Counted from the stretch's first letter, positions 6,998 to 14,117 are shown. The stretch is 18,242 bases of DNA from an uncultured Petrimonas sp. (GCA_934621705.1 CAKTUP010000022.1:1-18242); one strand, 5' to 3'. The notes: generated by a model from the sequence alone, not told the origin. Program-made: numbers and translations.

Positions 6998-7573
6998 ATG
7001 AATCGTTACTTTTACATTGACAGCGAAGGAAAACAAAAAGGGACTTTCTCGCCCGAAGAACTGAAAAGCGAAAATATTAAAAAAGATACATTGGTTTGGA
7101 CGCAAGGAATGAACGAATGGATGCGTGCTTCGAGTGTTGCCGAATTGGATGCGATTTTTGCAGAAAGCACAGGATATTATCCGCCGCAACCGGCTGCGCA
7201 ACCGGTAACTCCACCGGTGCAACCGGTTAATTATGGTACGTCGCAACCGCAACAACAGCCGATGCCGAAAACGTGGTTGATAGAATCTATTTTAGCAACT
7301 GTTCTGCCCTTTTTTCTTTGCAGCAGTATATTCAGCTTGCTTGGAGTTATCGGTATTGTGCACGCTTCCAAAGTAGAATCGCTATTTAACCGTGGTGATT
7401 ATGCCGGTTCGCTGGAAGCTTCCAATCAAGCCGGAAAATGGACGAAAATCGCGATGTGGATTGGTATTGCCTGGGTTGCTTTGTGGATAATTGCTATTAT
7501 CATGATTATCGTTTTTGCCGGATCATTAGCCGGATTGGGTGAAGTATTCCAAGGTTCGGGATACGAAATTTAA
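6998..7573 (+). CDS. GYF_2 (DUF4339) plus CD225/dispanin membrane protein
   Basis: A 191-residue protein with an N-terminal GYF_2/DUF4339 domain (about residues 3-55, with WTQGMNEWMRASSVAEL at 34-50). A proline/glutamine-rich linker follows at about 60-92, with repeated QPV/QPQ units encoded by CAACCG-rich DNA. The C-terminal CD225/dispanin domain has one membrane segment at about 95-122, the conserved loop VHASKVESLFNRGDYAGSL at 121-139, and a second segment at about 150-175. The GYF domain is expected in the cytosol, where GYF folds bind proline-rich peptides, although the protein carries its own proline-rich linker. Function in bacteria is unknown. It is the middle gene of the cassette. 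Its 3' end may overlap the next gene if that gene starts at GTG 7539. Confidence 0.88.
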   Translation: MNRYFYIDSEGKQKGTFSPEELKSENIKKDTLVWTQGMNEWMRASSVAELDAIFAESTGYYPPQPAAQPVTPPVQPVNYGTSQPQQQPMPKTWLIESILATVLPFFLCSSIFSLLGVIGIVHASKVESLFNRGDYAGSLEASNQAGKWTKIAMWIGIAWVALWIIAIIMIIVFAGSLAGLGEVFQGSGYEI

Positions 7574-7580
7574 TCGGGAA

Positions 7581-7961
7581 TTGAATAAAAAGAAAATACT
7601 TATTGCCGCTGCCATAAGCCTTGTGCTTGTGGCAGTTGCTTTTATGTTTTATGTTTTCGATCCCGAAAAAACAGCTCTTTTCCCTAAATGTCCGTTTTTA
7701 ATGGCTAACGGATACGAATGCCCGGGATGCGGTTCTCAACGTGCGGTTCACAGCATATTGCATCTGGATTTTAAAAGTGCGTTCACTCAAAATACACTTA
7801 TATTATTTTTGGTGCCTTATATTTTGCTTGGAATCTATTTGCAGTTTTTCAATGGAAAACGCCGCTTTCCGAAACTGGAAAAGATTTTTTTCGGTAAATG
7901 GGCGGCGATAATTGTGGTTTCGGGAATATTGGTGTATTGGGTGGTGCGGAATGTGTGGTGA
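7581..7961 (+). CDS. DUF2752 membrane protein
   Basis: Small membrane protein with the DUF2752 signature CPGCGSQRAVHSILH just after the first membrane segment and FPKCPFLMANGYE. Two further hydrophobic stretches follow (ILFLVPYILLGIYL, AAIIVVSGILVYWVV). The four Cys-containing loop may bind metal, but this is inference. The start is uncertain. TTG at 7581 gives MNKKKILIAAAISL, a typical membrane-protein N-terminus 7 bp after the upstream stop (126 residues). GTG at 7539 would add 14 polar residues and overlap the previous gene by 35 bp (140 residues). No ATG lies upstream of the signature except one inside the first membrane segment. DUF2752 genes next to dispanin genes recur in Bacteroidetes (recollection), supporting a functional link. 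Confidence 0.85.
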   Translation: MNKKKILIAAAISLVLVAVAFMFYVFDPEKTALFPKCPFLMANGYECPGCGSQRAVHSILHLDFKSAFTQNTLILFLVPYILLGIYLQFFNGKRRFPKLEKIFFGKWAAIIVVSGILVYWVVRNVW

Positions 7962-8029
7962 TTATTGTGTTTCGCGTTATACGAAAACGCTTGATATTGG
8001 CGAAATAGGCAAACGGTGTGCTTCCCATG

Positions 8030-8316
8030 GCCGCAAGTTGCGGAGAGTTGCCTTTTTGTTTTTTTAGGCCGTCGCAAGTTGCGGAGGGTGCTCATTTTTA
8101 TTTCAATAGTTGTCGCAAGTTGCGGAGGACGTTCATTTTTATTTCAAGGGCTGTCGCAAGTTGCGGTGGGCGTTTATTTTCATTTCAAAGACTGTCGCAG
8201 GTCGAGGAGGGTGTTTATTTTCATTTCAAAGGGTGTCGCGAACTGCGGAGGATGATTTTTCACTTATTGCAAGGTGTCATAATTTATGGCGGTGTTTTCC
8301 GTTTTCCATACGCGCT
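8030..8316. repeat. 41-bp tandem repeat array, about six to seven decaying copies
   Basis: Units begin at 8030, 8071, 8112, 8153, 8194, 8235 and 8276, exactly 41 bp apart. The core is GTCGCAAGTTGCGGAGG followed by a TTCATTTTTATTTCAA-type T-rich half. Units 8071 and 8112 agree at 35 of 41 positions by hand, as do 8112 and 8153. The outer units are much more degenerate. Each good unit contains CGCAAGTTGCG, a 5-bp palindrome with one central base. Because 41 is not a multiple of 3, the repeat passes through all frames, and all three plus-strand frames are open across it. It accounts for most of the gene-free stretch 7962-8363. The leading part, 7962-8029, shows only a weak GCGTT/AACGC stem near 7974-7990. 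Confidence 0.9.
8098..8224 (-). other. Chain of three mini-ORFs inside the 41-bp array
   Basis: Read on the minus strand, three successive units are complete ATG-to-stop frames: 8180-8224 (14 residues), 8139-8183 (14) and 8098-8136 (12). They encode MKINTLLDLRQSLK, MKINAHRNLRQPLK and MNVLRNLRQLLK. The first two overlap by ATGA; the second and third are separated by 2 nt. A fourth ATG at 8095 begins MSTLRNLRRP and then runs out of the array. Each ATG after the first follows an A-rich GAAAT context like local real starts. No -7 promoter element was seen upstream. Expression is unproven and the pattern may be a by-product of the repeat unit. Confidence 0.3.
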
Positions 8317-8340
8317 ATGCGGTTTGGAACCGCAAAGCGC
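8312..8340. repeat. Long imperfect palindrome between convergent DUF2752 and uvrA
   Basis: GCGCTATGCGGTT, loop TGG, AACCGCAAAGCGC: a 13-bp stem with one mismatch, located 24 bp past the uvrA stop and at the right edge of the tandem array. No T-run follows on either strand, so it resembles a REP-like element or RNA 3'-end stabiliser more than a classical terminator. Confidence 0.6.
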
Positions 8341-8363
8341 ATTCCCCCGATTAGTCTTGCCGG

Positions 8364-11156
8364 TTACAACTTCTCTTTCAAAAACTGCCCTGTGTGAGAT
8401 TCCTTGCATTTCACAATAGTTTCCGGTGTACCTTCGCAAACGATATTGCCGCCGGCTTTCCCGCCTTCGGGGCCGATATCGATAATGTGGTCGGCGCACT
8501 TGATGACTTCCATGTTGTGCTCGATGATGATAACCGTGTGTCCGCGCCCAATAAGTGCATTGAAGGCGCTAAGCAGCGTTTTGATATCGTGAAAGTGTAG
8601 TCCGGTAGTCGGCTCATCGAAGATGAAAATGGTGGGTTCAGATTTTTCTTCGCCCAAATAAAACGCTAATTTTACCCGCTGATTTTCACCACCCGACAAC
8701 GTCGAAGACGATTGCCCCAATTTAATGTAGCCCAATCCAACATCCTGTAACGATTGCATTCTCTTTACGATTTTCTTTTCCGTCGCGCCTTTTTGCGCAC
8801 CGAAAAATTCGATGGCCTGATTGATGGTCATTTCCAGCACGTCGTGAATATTGGCTCCCTTGTATTCTACATCCAGCACTTCGGGCGAAAAACGTTTACC
8901 GTGGCACGATTCGCACTCCAGCCGGATATCCGCCATAAACTGCATCTCCACCGTAATGGTTCCTTCACCTTTGCACTCGTCGCAGCGGCCGCCTTCCACG
9001 TTAAATGAGAAATGCGCCGGCGTGTATCCCATTTGCTTCGCAAGCGGCTGCGCCGCAAAGAGTTTTCGGATTTCGTCGTATGCTTTGATATACGTAACCG
9101 GGTTGGAGCGAGTGGAACGACCGATAGGATTTTGATCCACAAACTCCACCGATTTAGCCAGTTTTAAATCGCCCGAAATGGAATTGAACTCCACCTGTTC
9201 CAGCGCGCTTCCCTTGTAGTAATTGTGCAGCGCGTTGCTCAGCACATCGTTCACGAGCGAAGATTTTCCCGAACCGCTCACGCCGGTTACCACGGTCATA
9301 ACGTTGAGCGGGAACTTTACGTCGATATTTTTCAGGTTGTTTTGCCGGGCGCCTTTCACTTCAATGTAGTTGTTCCATTTGCGACGTTGTTTCGGAACTT
9401 CAATTTTTTCTTCTCCGGTCAGGTATTTCACCGTGTAGCTGTCGGTATTTTTTACCAGTTCCGATACGTTGCCCTGATACATCACTTCGCCGCCCAGCCG
9501 TCCGGCTTTGGGGCCGATATCGATGATGTAATCGGCCGCGCGGATGATATCTTCGTCGTGCTCCACCACCACAACCGTATTGCCAAGTTGCTGAAGTTGA
9601 CGCAGCACTTTGATAAGCAAATACGTATCGCGTGAGTGCAACCCAATACTCGGTTCGTCCAAAATATACAGCGAACCCACTAGGCTACTTCCCAGCGATG
9701 ATGCCAGGTTGATGCGCTGACTTTCGCCACCCGAAAGGGTGTTCGATAATCGGTTTAGTGTCAGGTAACCTAATCCAACGTCAATAAGAAAAAGTATACG
9801 GTTATTAATTTCAGTCAGCAGCCGTTCGGCAATGACGGCATCGGTTTCGTTGAGTTGCAGGTTATCGAAAAAAACTTTTAGTTCTGTGATGGGCAAAAGA
9901 ACCAATTCGCTTACATTTTTTCCGCCCACTTTCACAAATCCGGCTTCTTTTTTCAGTCGGGCGCCCTTGCAAACGGGACAAACGGTTTTTCCCCGATAGC
10001 GCGCCAGCATTACGCGGTATTGAATTTTGTACAGATTTTCTTCGAGCATCCTGAAAAAATCGTTGATGCCGTAAATTCCCAAATCGTGCCGCCCGTTCCA
10101 CAAAACGTCTTTTTCATCGTCGCTTAAATCGTAGTACGCCCGATGAATGGGAAAATCGGCTTTGTAAGCGTTGAAAACGAATTCTTTGCGCCACTCGCTC
10201 ATCTTCTCGCCTTTCCAGCACTGCACGCACTCTTCCTGAACCGACAGGCTTTTATCGGGAATAACCAGATTTTCGTCAATTCCGATCACTTTCCCGAAAC
10301 CTTCGCACTTAGGACACGCGCCCACGGGACTGTTGAAATTGAACATCAAATCCGATGGTTCTTCAAACGTGATTCCGTCGGCTTCAAACCGGTTGGTAAA
10401 TGTAAAAGATTCCATGCCGTCAGGCGTCCAAAACCGAACGATACATTCGCCTTTTCCTTCCAAAAACGCCGTTTCCACCGAATCCGACAAGCGGTTGATT
10501 ACCGATTTTTCGCCTGAGCACGATAACCGGTCTATAACCAGCAGCACATCTTTTGCCTCCGGCATTTTCTTCTGTTCCAGAAGCTCATCAATCCGGTAAA
10601 AAGTATCGCCCACATCCACGCGCGAAAATCCTTCTTTCATCAGGATATCCAATTGCTCCGCCAACGTTCTGCCGTTGCGCAACTGAATAGGGGAGAGCAC
10701 CGCCATACGTGTTCCGTCTCTGTATTCCAGCATTTTGGCAATGACATCGCTCACGTTGTGTTTTTTTACTTCCGTGCCGGAAACCGGAGAAATGGTTTTC
10801 CCGATGCGGGCGAAAAGCAACCGTAGGTATTCGTAAATCTCGGTGGATGTTCCCACGGTTGAACGCGGATTTCGGGTATTAACCTTTTGCTCGATGGCGA
10901 TGGCAGGCGGAATTCCGTGAATGAAATCGCATTCGGGCTTGTTCATCCGGCCCAGAAACTGACGGGCATACGCCGAAAGGCTTTCCACGTATCGACGCTG
11001 GCCTTCGGCATACAACGTATCAAAAGCCAAGCTCGACTTTCCGGAGCCGGATAGTCCCGTGATAACGGTAAATGTATTTCGTGGGATAATTACGTCGATG
11101 TTTTTTAGGTTATTGACGCGTATCCCCTTTAGTTCTATTTGCTTTTCGCTGCTCAT
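8364..11156 (-). CDS. uvrA: UvrA, excinuclease ABC subunit A
   Basis: Damage-recognition ATPase of nucleotide excision repair, acting with UvrB. From the ATG at 11156 it has 930 residues, normal for UvrA. It carries two ABC ATPase modules: Walker A GLSGSGKSSLAF at about 34-45 with signature LSGGESQR near 473 and DEPSIGLHSRD, then Walker A GVSGSGKSSLV near 622 with signature LSGGENQR near 818 and DEPTTGLHFHD. The second zinc module CDECKGEG/CESCHGKRF lies near 724-755. The first zinc region has CPKCEGFG near 281, but the 23-26 residues before it hold no cysteine, so the first CxxC of the E. coli type is missing. CPVCKGARL occurs further on. The frame extends upstream to a TTG at 11177, which lies inside the TATCTTTG promoter element, so 11156 is preferred. 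It is convergent with the DUF2752 gene. Confidence 0.96.
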   Translation of the reverse strand: MSSEKQIELKGIRVNNLKNIDVIIPRNTFTVITGLSGSGKSSLAFDTLYAEGQRRYVESLSAYARQFLGRMNKPECDFIHGIPPAIAIEQKVNTRNPRSTVGTSTEIYEYLRLLFARIGKTISPVSGTEVKKHNVSDVIAKMLEYRDGTRMAVLSPIQLRNGRTLAEQLDILMKEGFSRVDVGDTFYRIDELLEQKKMPEAKDVLLVIDRLSCSGEKSVINRLSDSVETAFLEGKGECIVRFWTPDGMESFTFTNRFEADGITFEEPSDLMFNFNSPVGACPKCEGFGKVIGIDENLVIPDKSLSVQEECVQCWKGEKMSEWRKEFVFNAYKADFPIHRAYYDLSDDEKDVLWNGRHDLGIYGINDFFRMLEENLYKIQYRVMLARYRGKTVCPVCKGARLKKEAGFVKVGGKNVSELVLLPITELKVFFDNLQLNETDAVIAERLLTEINNRILFLIDVGLGYLTLNRLSNTLSGGESQRINLASSLGSSLVGSLYILDEPSIGLHSRDTYLLIKVLRQLQQLGNTVVVVEHDEDIIRAADYIIDIGPKAGRLGGEVMYQGNVSELVKNTDSYTVKYLTGEEKIEVPKQRRKWNNYIEVKGARQNNLKNIDVKFPLNVMTVVTGVSGSGKSSLVNDVLSNALHNYYKGSALEQVEFNSISGDLKLAKSVEFVDQNPIGRSTRSNPVTYIKAYDEIRKLFAAQPLAKQMGYTPAHFSFNVEGGRCDECKGEGTITVEMQFMADIRLECESCHGKRFSPEVLDVEYKGANIHDVLEMTINQAIEFFGAQKGATEKKIVKRMQSLQDVGLGYIKLGQSSSTLSGGENQRVKLAFYLGEEKSEPTIFIFDEPTTGLHFHDIKTLLSAFNALIGRGHTVIIIEHNMEVIKCADHIIDIGPEGGKAGGNIVCEGTPETIVKCKESHTGQFLKEKL

Positions 11157-11174
11157 AAATTCCAATTCAACCTG

Positions 11175-11182
11175 CAAAGATA
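11175..11182 (-). promoter_or_regulatory. -7 element (TATCTTTG) for uvrA
   Basis: An exact TAnnTTTG match on the minus strand, 18 bp before the ATG at 11156. It predicts a very short leader. A TTTG upstream is only 15 bp away, closer than the usual 19-21. It decides the start: the TTG at 11177 is inside this element and cannot be the start codon of its transcript. Confidence 0.6.
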
Positions 11183-11260
11183 ACGAAAAAAGTCGGGCAA
11201 AGTAATTTGCCTAAGAACGATTTTATGTTCCGAACCAACTGCTAAAATATACAAACGGTG

Positions 11261-11291
11261 TTTGATTATTAGGCTTTTTGTTTTATCTTTG
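11261..11291 (+). promoter_or_regulatory. Promoter (TTTG, 19 bp, TATCTTTG) for the PIN toxin operon
   Basis: TTTG at 11261-11264 and TATCTTTG at 11284-11291 with a 19-bp spacer match the Bacteroidetes consensus at both elements. Transcription should begin near 11298, about 14 nt before the small-ORF ATG. It is divergent from uvrA, about 80-100 bp away. No clear operator palindrome was seen between them. Confidence 0.7.
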
Positions 11292-11311
11292 TTCAACTAA
11301 TTCAAACAGAA

Positions 11312-11464
11312 ATGGAAACAACAACTCAACCCAAACCGAAAAAAAGAGCTGCTCAACTCTCCAAAAAAGAGAAGGAGCTGAAAAAGATTTCGCAATTCGG
11401 CAAAGCTATGTTGAAATACAGAGGTTATGTTGAAATTGTGGATATGGAAGCCGTGTTGAAATGA
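11312..11464 (+). CDS. Candidate antitoxin, small lysine-rich protein
   Basis: A 50-residue ORF (METTTQPKPKKRAAQLSKKE...) immediately upstream of the PIN-domain gene, with an ATGA stop/start overlap. The N-terminal half is very basic (Lys/Arg runs at about 8-25). The C-terminal half (ISQFGKAMLKYRGYVEIVDM, 26-45) is a short mixed region that could bind the toxin. It starts with ATG about 14 nt after the predicted transcription start. I do not recognise a known antitoxin family (no clear AbrB, RHH or Phd pattern). The antitoxin role rests on position, size, overlap and charge. Confidence 0.7.
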   Translation: METTTQPKPKKRAAQLSKKEKELKKISQFGKAMLKYRGYVEIVDMEAVLK

Positions 11465-11868
11465 GATGCTTGATTGATACAAACATATTGTTGTTCTCGC
11501 TGGCTCAAAGCGATGATTTAGACGAAAATATTTCGGCCATTCTCAACGATTTTGAAAATATTATTTACGTGAGTGCGGTAAGTATTTTTGAAGCATTGCA
11601 TTTGTACGAGAACAAGCGCATTAAAACCAAATTTAAAAGCGCCGATGATTTTTTACGGGCGATTGAAATTGATTTCAATCCGCGTATTTTGCATACAAAA
11701 ACAGAACATTTCAATACGTACGCTCGTTTACCCGTCGTAGAAAAACACAACGACCCCATCGACCGTATTATTATTTCACAAGCCATTACCGAAAAACTCA
11801 CGCTCATCAGTTCCGACCGAAAATTCCAAAATTACAAAGATTTGGACTTTATTTACAACCGCCGCTAA
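11461..11868 (+). CDS. PIN-domain (VapC-like) ribonuclease toxin
   Basis: A 135-residue PIN-domain protein, probably the RNase of a VapBC-like toxin-antitoxin pair that cleaves tRNA, rRNA or mRNA when free of its antitoxin. The acidic metal-binding pattern is intact: Asp6 in CLIDTN, Glu44 in SIFEAL, DPIDR at 98-102, and Asp119 in ISSDRKF. The DPIDRIIISQA to LTLISSDRKF spacing is typical of VapC proteins. Its ATG overlaps the stop of the small upstream ORF by 4 nt. The coding sequence looks more AT-rich than uvrA or the antiporter, which would fit mobility, but this was judged by eye. Confidence 0.87.
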   Translation: MRCLIDTNILLFSLAQSDDLDENISAILNDFENIIYVSAVSIFEALHLYENKRIKTKFKSADDFLRAIEIDFNPRILHTKTEHFNTYARLPVVEKHNDPIDRIIISQAITEKLTLISSDRKFQNYKDLDFIYNRR

Positions 11869-11946
11869 GTTTCTGTTTTTCCCTGCAAAACACATCCCAC
11901 ACCAATTCTATTCCCGCATAACATCCCGAAAAACCAAAAAATTAAT

Positions 11947-11954
11947 TACTTTTG
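11947..11954 (+). promoter_or_regulatory. -7 element (TACTTTTG) for the antiporter gene
   Basis: An exact TAnnTTTG match 29 bp before the ATG at 11983. There is no TTTG at the -33 distance, so the match is one-sided. It separates the antiporter from the toxin operon ending at 11868. No terminator was seen between them. Confidence 0.5.
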
Positions 11955-11982
11955 TTATTCGATTCATTTCAACCGACCAACA

Positions 11983-14064
11983 ATGACAAGTTTTTTGTCC
12001 GATTTATCACACGAATTTGCGCTCCCTTTTAGCAATCCGGTTCTCGTTTTTGCGGTGTTGTTGGCCGTTGTGCTGCTTGCCCCGATTTTGCTGAAGCGTA
12101 TCAACGTACCGAGCATCATCGGGCTGATTGTTGCGGGAGTGATAATTGGCCCGTTTGGTTTAAACCTTATCGACAACAATCACCAGGGAGTATCGATGTT
12201 CTCCACCATCGGACTGCTGTATATCATGTTTATCGTGGGGTTGGAGCTCGATTTAAACGAGTTTATTGCCAATAAAAATAAAAGTCTTGTTTTTGGCTTT
12301 TTCACGTTTATCATTCCGCTTGCGGTGGGTTTCCCGGTGATGCATTACCTGCTGGGATACGATTTTAATGCCAGTTTTCTCACTGCCAGTATGTTTGCCA
12401 CGCATACGCTGGTTACTTATCCCATTGTGAGCCGGCTGGGAGTGGCTAAAAACCAGGCGGTTGCCATTACGGTGGGAGGAACCATTCTGACCGATACGGC
12501 CGTGTTGATCATTCTCGCACTAATCTTGTCGAATACCGGCGGAGGATTGGATTTGTGGTTCCTGTTAAGGTTGGGGTTGTCGCTGATAATTTTTTCCGGC
12601 ATCGTTTTCTTCCTTATCCCGCGAGTTGCCAAATGGTTTTTCCAGAAAGCCGAAGGGGAAAAATACCTGCACTTTATTTTTGTATTGTTCATTTTATTCC
12701 TTTGCGGATTTTTAGCCGAATTGGGTGGAATTGAGCCGATTATCGGCGCTTTTGCGGCCGGTTTGGCTCTCAACAGATTAATTCCGCATTCATCGGCATT
12801 GATGAACCGGATTGAGTTTTTCGGGAACTCGTTGTTTATTCCCATTTTCTTGATTTCTGTGGGAATGCTGGTAGATGTGTCGGTAGTTTTCAACGGGTTA
12901 ACAACGGCCATAATTGCTTTTGCACTTACTGTTACGGCTATTTTCGGAAAATGGCTGGCTGCCTTCTTCACGCAGGTTATTTTTAAGTATTCGGTTATTC
13001 AGCGAAACATCATTTTCGGACTGAGCAGTTCGCACGCGGCAGCCACTATCGCGGTAATTATCGTGGGATACAACGCCGGAATTTTGGATGAATATATTTT
13101 GAACGGAACCATTATCCTGATATTGCTGACCTGCATTGTGGCATCGCTGGTGACGCAAAAATCAGCAAGGGAGCTCGCCATAAGCCAGGAAAATGCGCCG
13201 TTCTCCGAATCGGATCTGGGCGCTTTTGCACAGGAAAAAATTCTGGTGCCCATTGCCAATCCGTCAAATATCGGACATCACGTGGAACTGGCGTTGCTGA
13301 TGAAAGACAGGCGCTCCGTCAATTCGGTTTCGCTGCTGGGTGTGATGCCCAATAACGAAGTGGCTGAGAAAAATATAGTGAGTTTTCGCAAACAGCTGCA
13401 GGAGTTTGTTCAGAACGCTACGGCAGCCGATATTGATGTGGATATTATCACCACCATCGATCACAACGCGGCAAGCGGCATTGTGCGCACGGCGCGCGAG
13501 TTGATGACCGATATCGTTATTTTGGGATGGCCGGGAAGAACGGGAGTGTTGGAAAAACTGCTGGGCGACAAGGTGGATTTGATCATCAAGAATGTGGATA
13601 AGAATATGTTTATCTGCCACATCGAGCAAAAACTGATCACGCACAAACGTATCGTGGTGATCTCGCCGCCGCTTGTGGAGCGGGAACTCGGATTTGACTT
13701 GTGGCTGCAGAAAGTAGTGAAGTTGTCGCAGGAATTATCGATACCCATTTTGCACTTGGGGCATCCCGATACACAAGCGGTTATTGCCGGAAAGAAAAAC
13801 GGTGGCGCTCCTTTCACCTTCAAGCCGTTTGTAGATTGGCACGATCCGCTTTCGTGCGGCGATCACATCAAGGAAGACGATATGATTATTTTTGTTTCTG
13901 CCCATCAGGGATATCTTTCGCACATGTCTCTTTTGGATAATTTACCCACGCGTCTCGAAGAACGTTTCCCGCATCACAGCCGCATTGTTGTTTTTCCGAA
14001 ACAGCGTGTGGTGGAAGGTTTGCTCGAAAGCGACGACTCGCTGTTTGTTCCGTCTAATTTTTAA
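11983..14064 (+). CDS. CPA2-type cation/proton antiporter with Usp-like C-terminal domain
   Basis: Inner-membrane monovalent cation/proton antiporter of 693 residues. The N-terminal about 390 residues form the Na+/H+ exchanger domain, with many hydrophobic segments. These include VPSIIGLIVAGVIIGPFG (42-59), FIVGLELDL (83-91), GGTILTDTAVLIILA (165-179, with Thr-Asp at 170-171 where ion-binding residues sit in this superfamily) and GIEPIIGAFAAGLALN. A cytosolic tail from about 410 begins ILVPIANPSN and contains GWPGRTGVLEKLLGD (515-529). That fits the Usp nucleotide-binding spacing G-2x-G-9x-G, but with Asp in place of Ser/Thr. The tail probably senses a ligand and gates transport. The transported ion cannot be told from sequence. 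The next gene begins 53 bp downstream on the same strand with no convincing promoter, so they may be cotranscribed. Confidence 0.92.
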   Translation: MTSFLSDLSHEFALPFSNPVLVFAVLLAVVLLAPILLKRINVPSIIGLIVAGVIIGPFGLNLIDNNHQGVSMFSTIGLLYIMFIVGLELDLNEFIANKNKSLVFGFFTFIIPLAVGFPVMHYLLGYDFNASFLTASMFATHTLVTYPIVSRLGVAKNQAVAITVGGTILTDTAVLIILALILSNTGGGLDLWFLLRLGLSLIIFSGIVFFLIPRVAKWFFQKAEGEKYLHFIFVLFILFLCGFLAELGGIEPIIGAFAAGLALNRLIPHSSALMNRIEFFGNSLFIPIFLISVGMLVDVSVVFNGLTTAIIAFALTVTAIFGKWLAAFFTQVIFKYSVIQRNIIFGLSSSHAAATIAVIIVGYNAGILDEYILNGTIILILLTCIVASLVTQKSARELAISQENAPFSESDLGAFAQEKILVPIANPSNIGHHVELALLMKDRRSVNSVSLLGVMPNNEVAEKNIVSFRKQLQEFVQNATAADIDVDIITTIDHNAASGIVRTARELMTDIVILGWPGRTGVLEKLLGDKVDLIIKNVDKNMFICHIEQKLITHKRIVVISPPLVERELGFDLWLQKVVKLSQELSIPILHLGHPDTQAVIAGKKNGGAPFTFKPFVDWHDPLSCGDHIKEDDMIIFVSAHQGYLSHMSLLDNLPTRLEERFPHHSRIVVFPKQRVVEGLLESDDSLFVPSNF

Positions 14065-14075
14065 AATTCCGTCTG

Positions 14076-14088
14076 ACCGATTATCGGT
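14076..14088. other. Short palindrome ACCGAT-T-ATCGGT
   Basis: A perfect 6-bp inverted repeat with one central base in the 53-bp gap between the antiporter and the GHL10 gene. It is too tight to form a hairpin loop, so if functional it would be a dimeric protein-binding site. Chance is possible at this size. Confidence 0.3.
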
Positions 14089-14117
14089 TTGTCGGATAAA
14101 ATATGATACGTATTTGC

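Noticed and set aside
7835..8095. An 86-codon minus-strand frame beginning MSTLRNLRRP
   Set aside because: Only its first codons are array-derived. The rest is antisense to DUF2752 and unrecognisable. The start is mentioned with the mini-ORF chain but not called a gene.
8030..8316. Possible CRISPR array
   Set aside because: The unit is contiguous 41 bp with gradually diverging copies, not identical repeats separated by unique spacers, and no cas gene is nearby.
8016..8419. Three overlapping plus-strand frames of 79-133 codons, each with repeated SCGG/FIFIS-like segments
   Set aside because: They are the three reading frames of the 41-bp array, open because the unit has no stop on that strand. 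None has a promoter or an independent domain, and one runs antisense into uvrA.
14088..14116. Promoter for the GHL10 gene (TTTG then CGTATTTG)
   Set aside because: The TA of the -7 consensus is missing, the spacer is 17 bp, and the predicted start would fall after the ATG at 14118.
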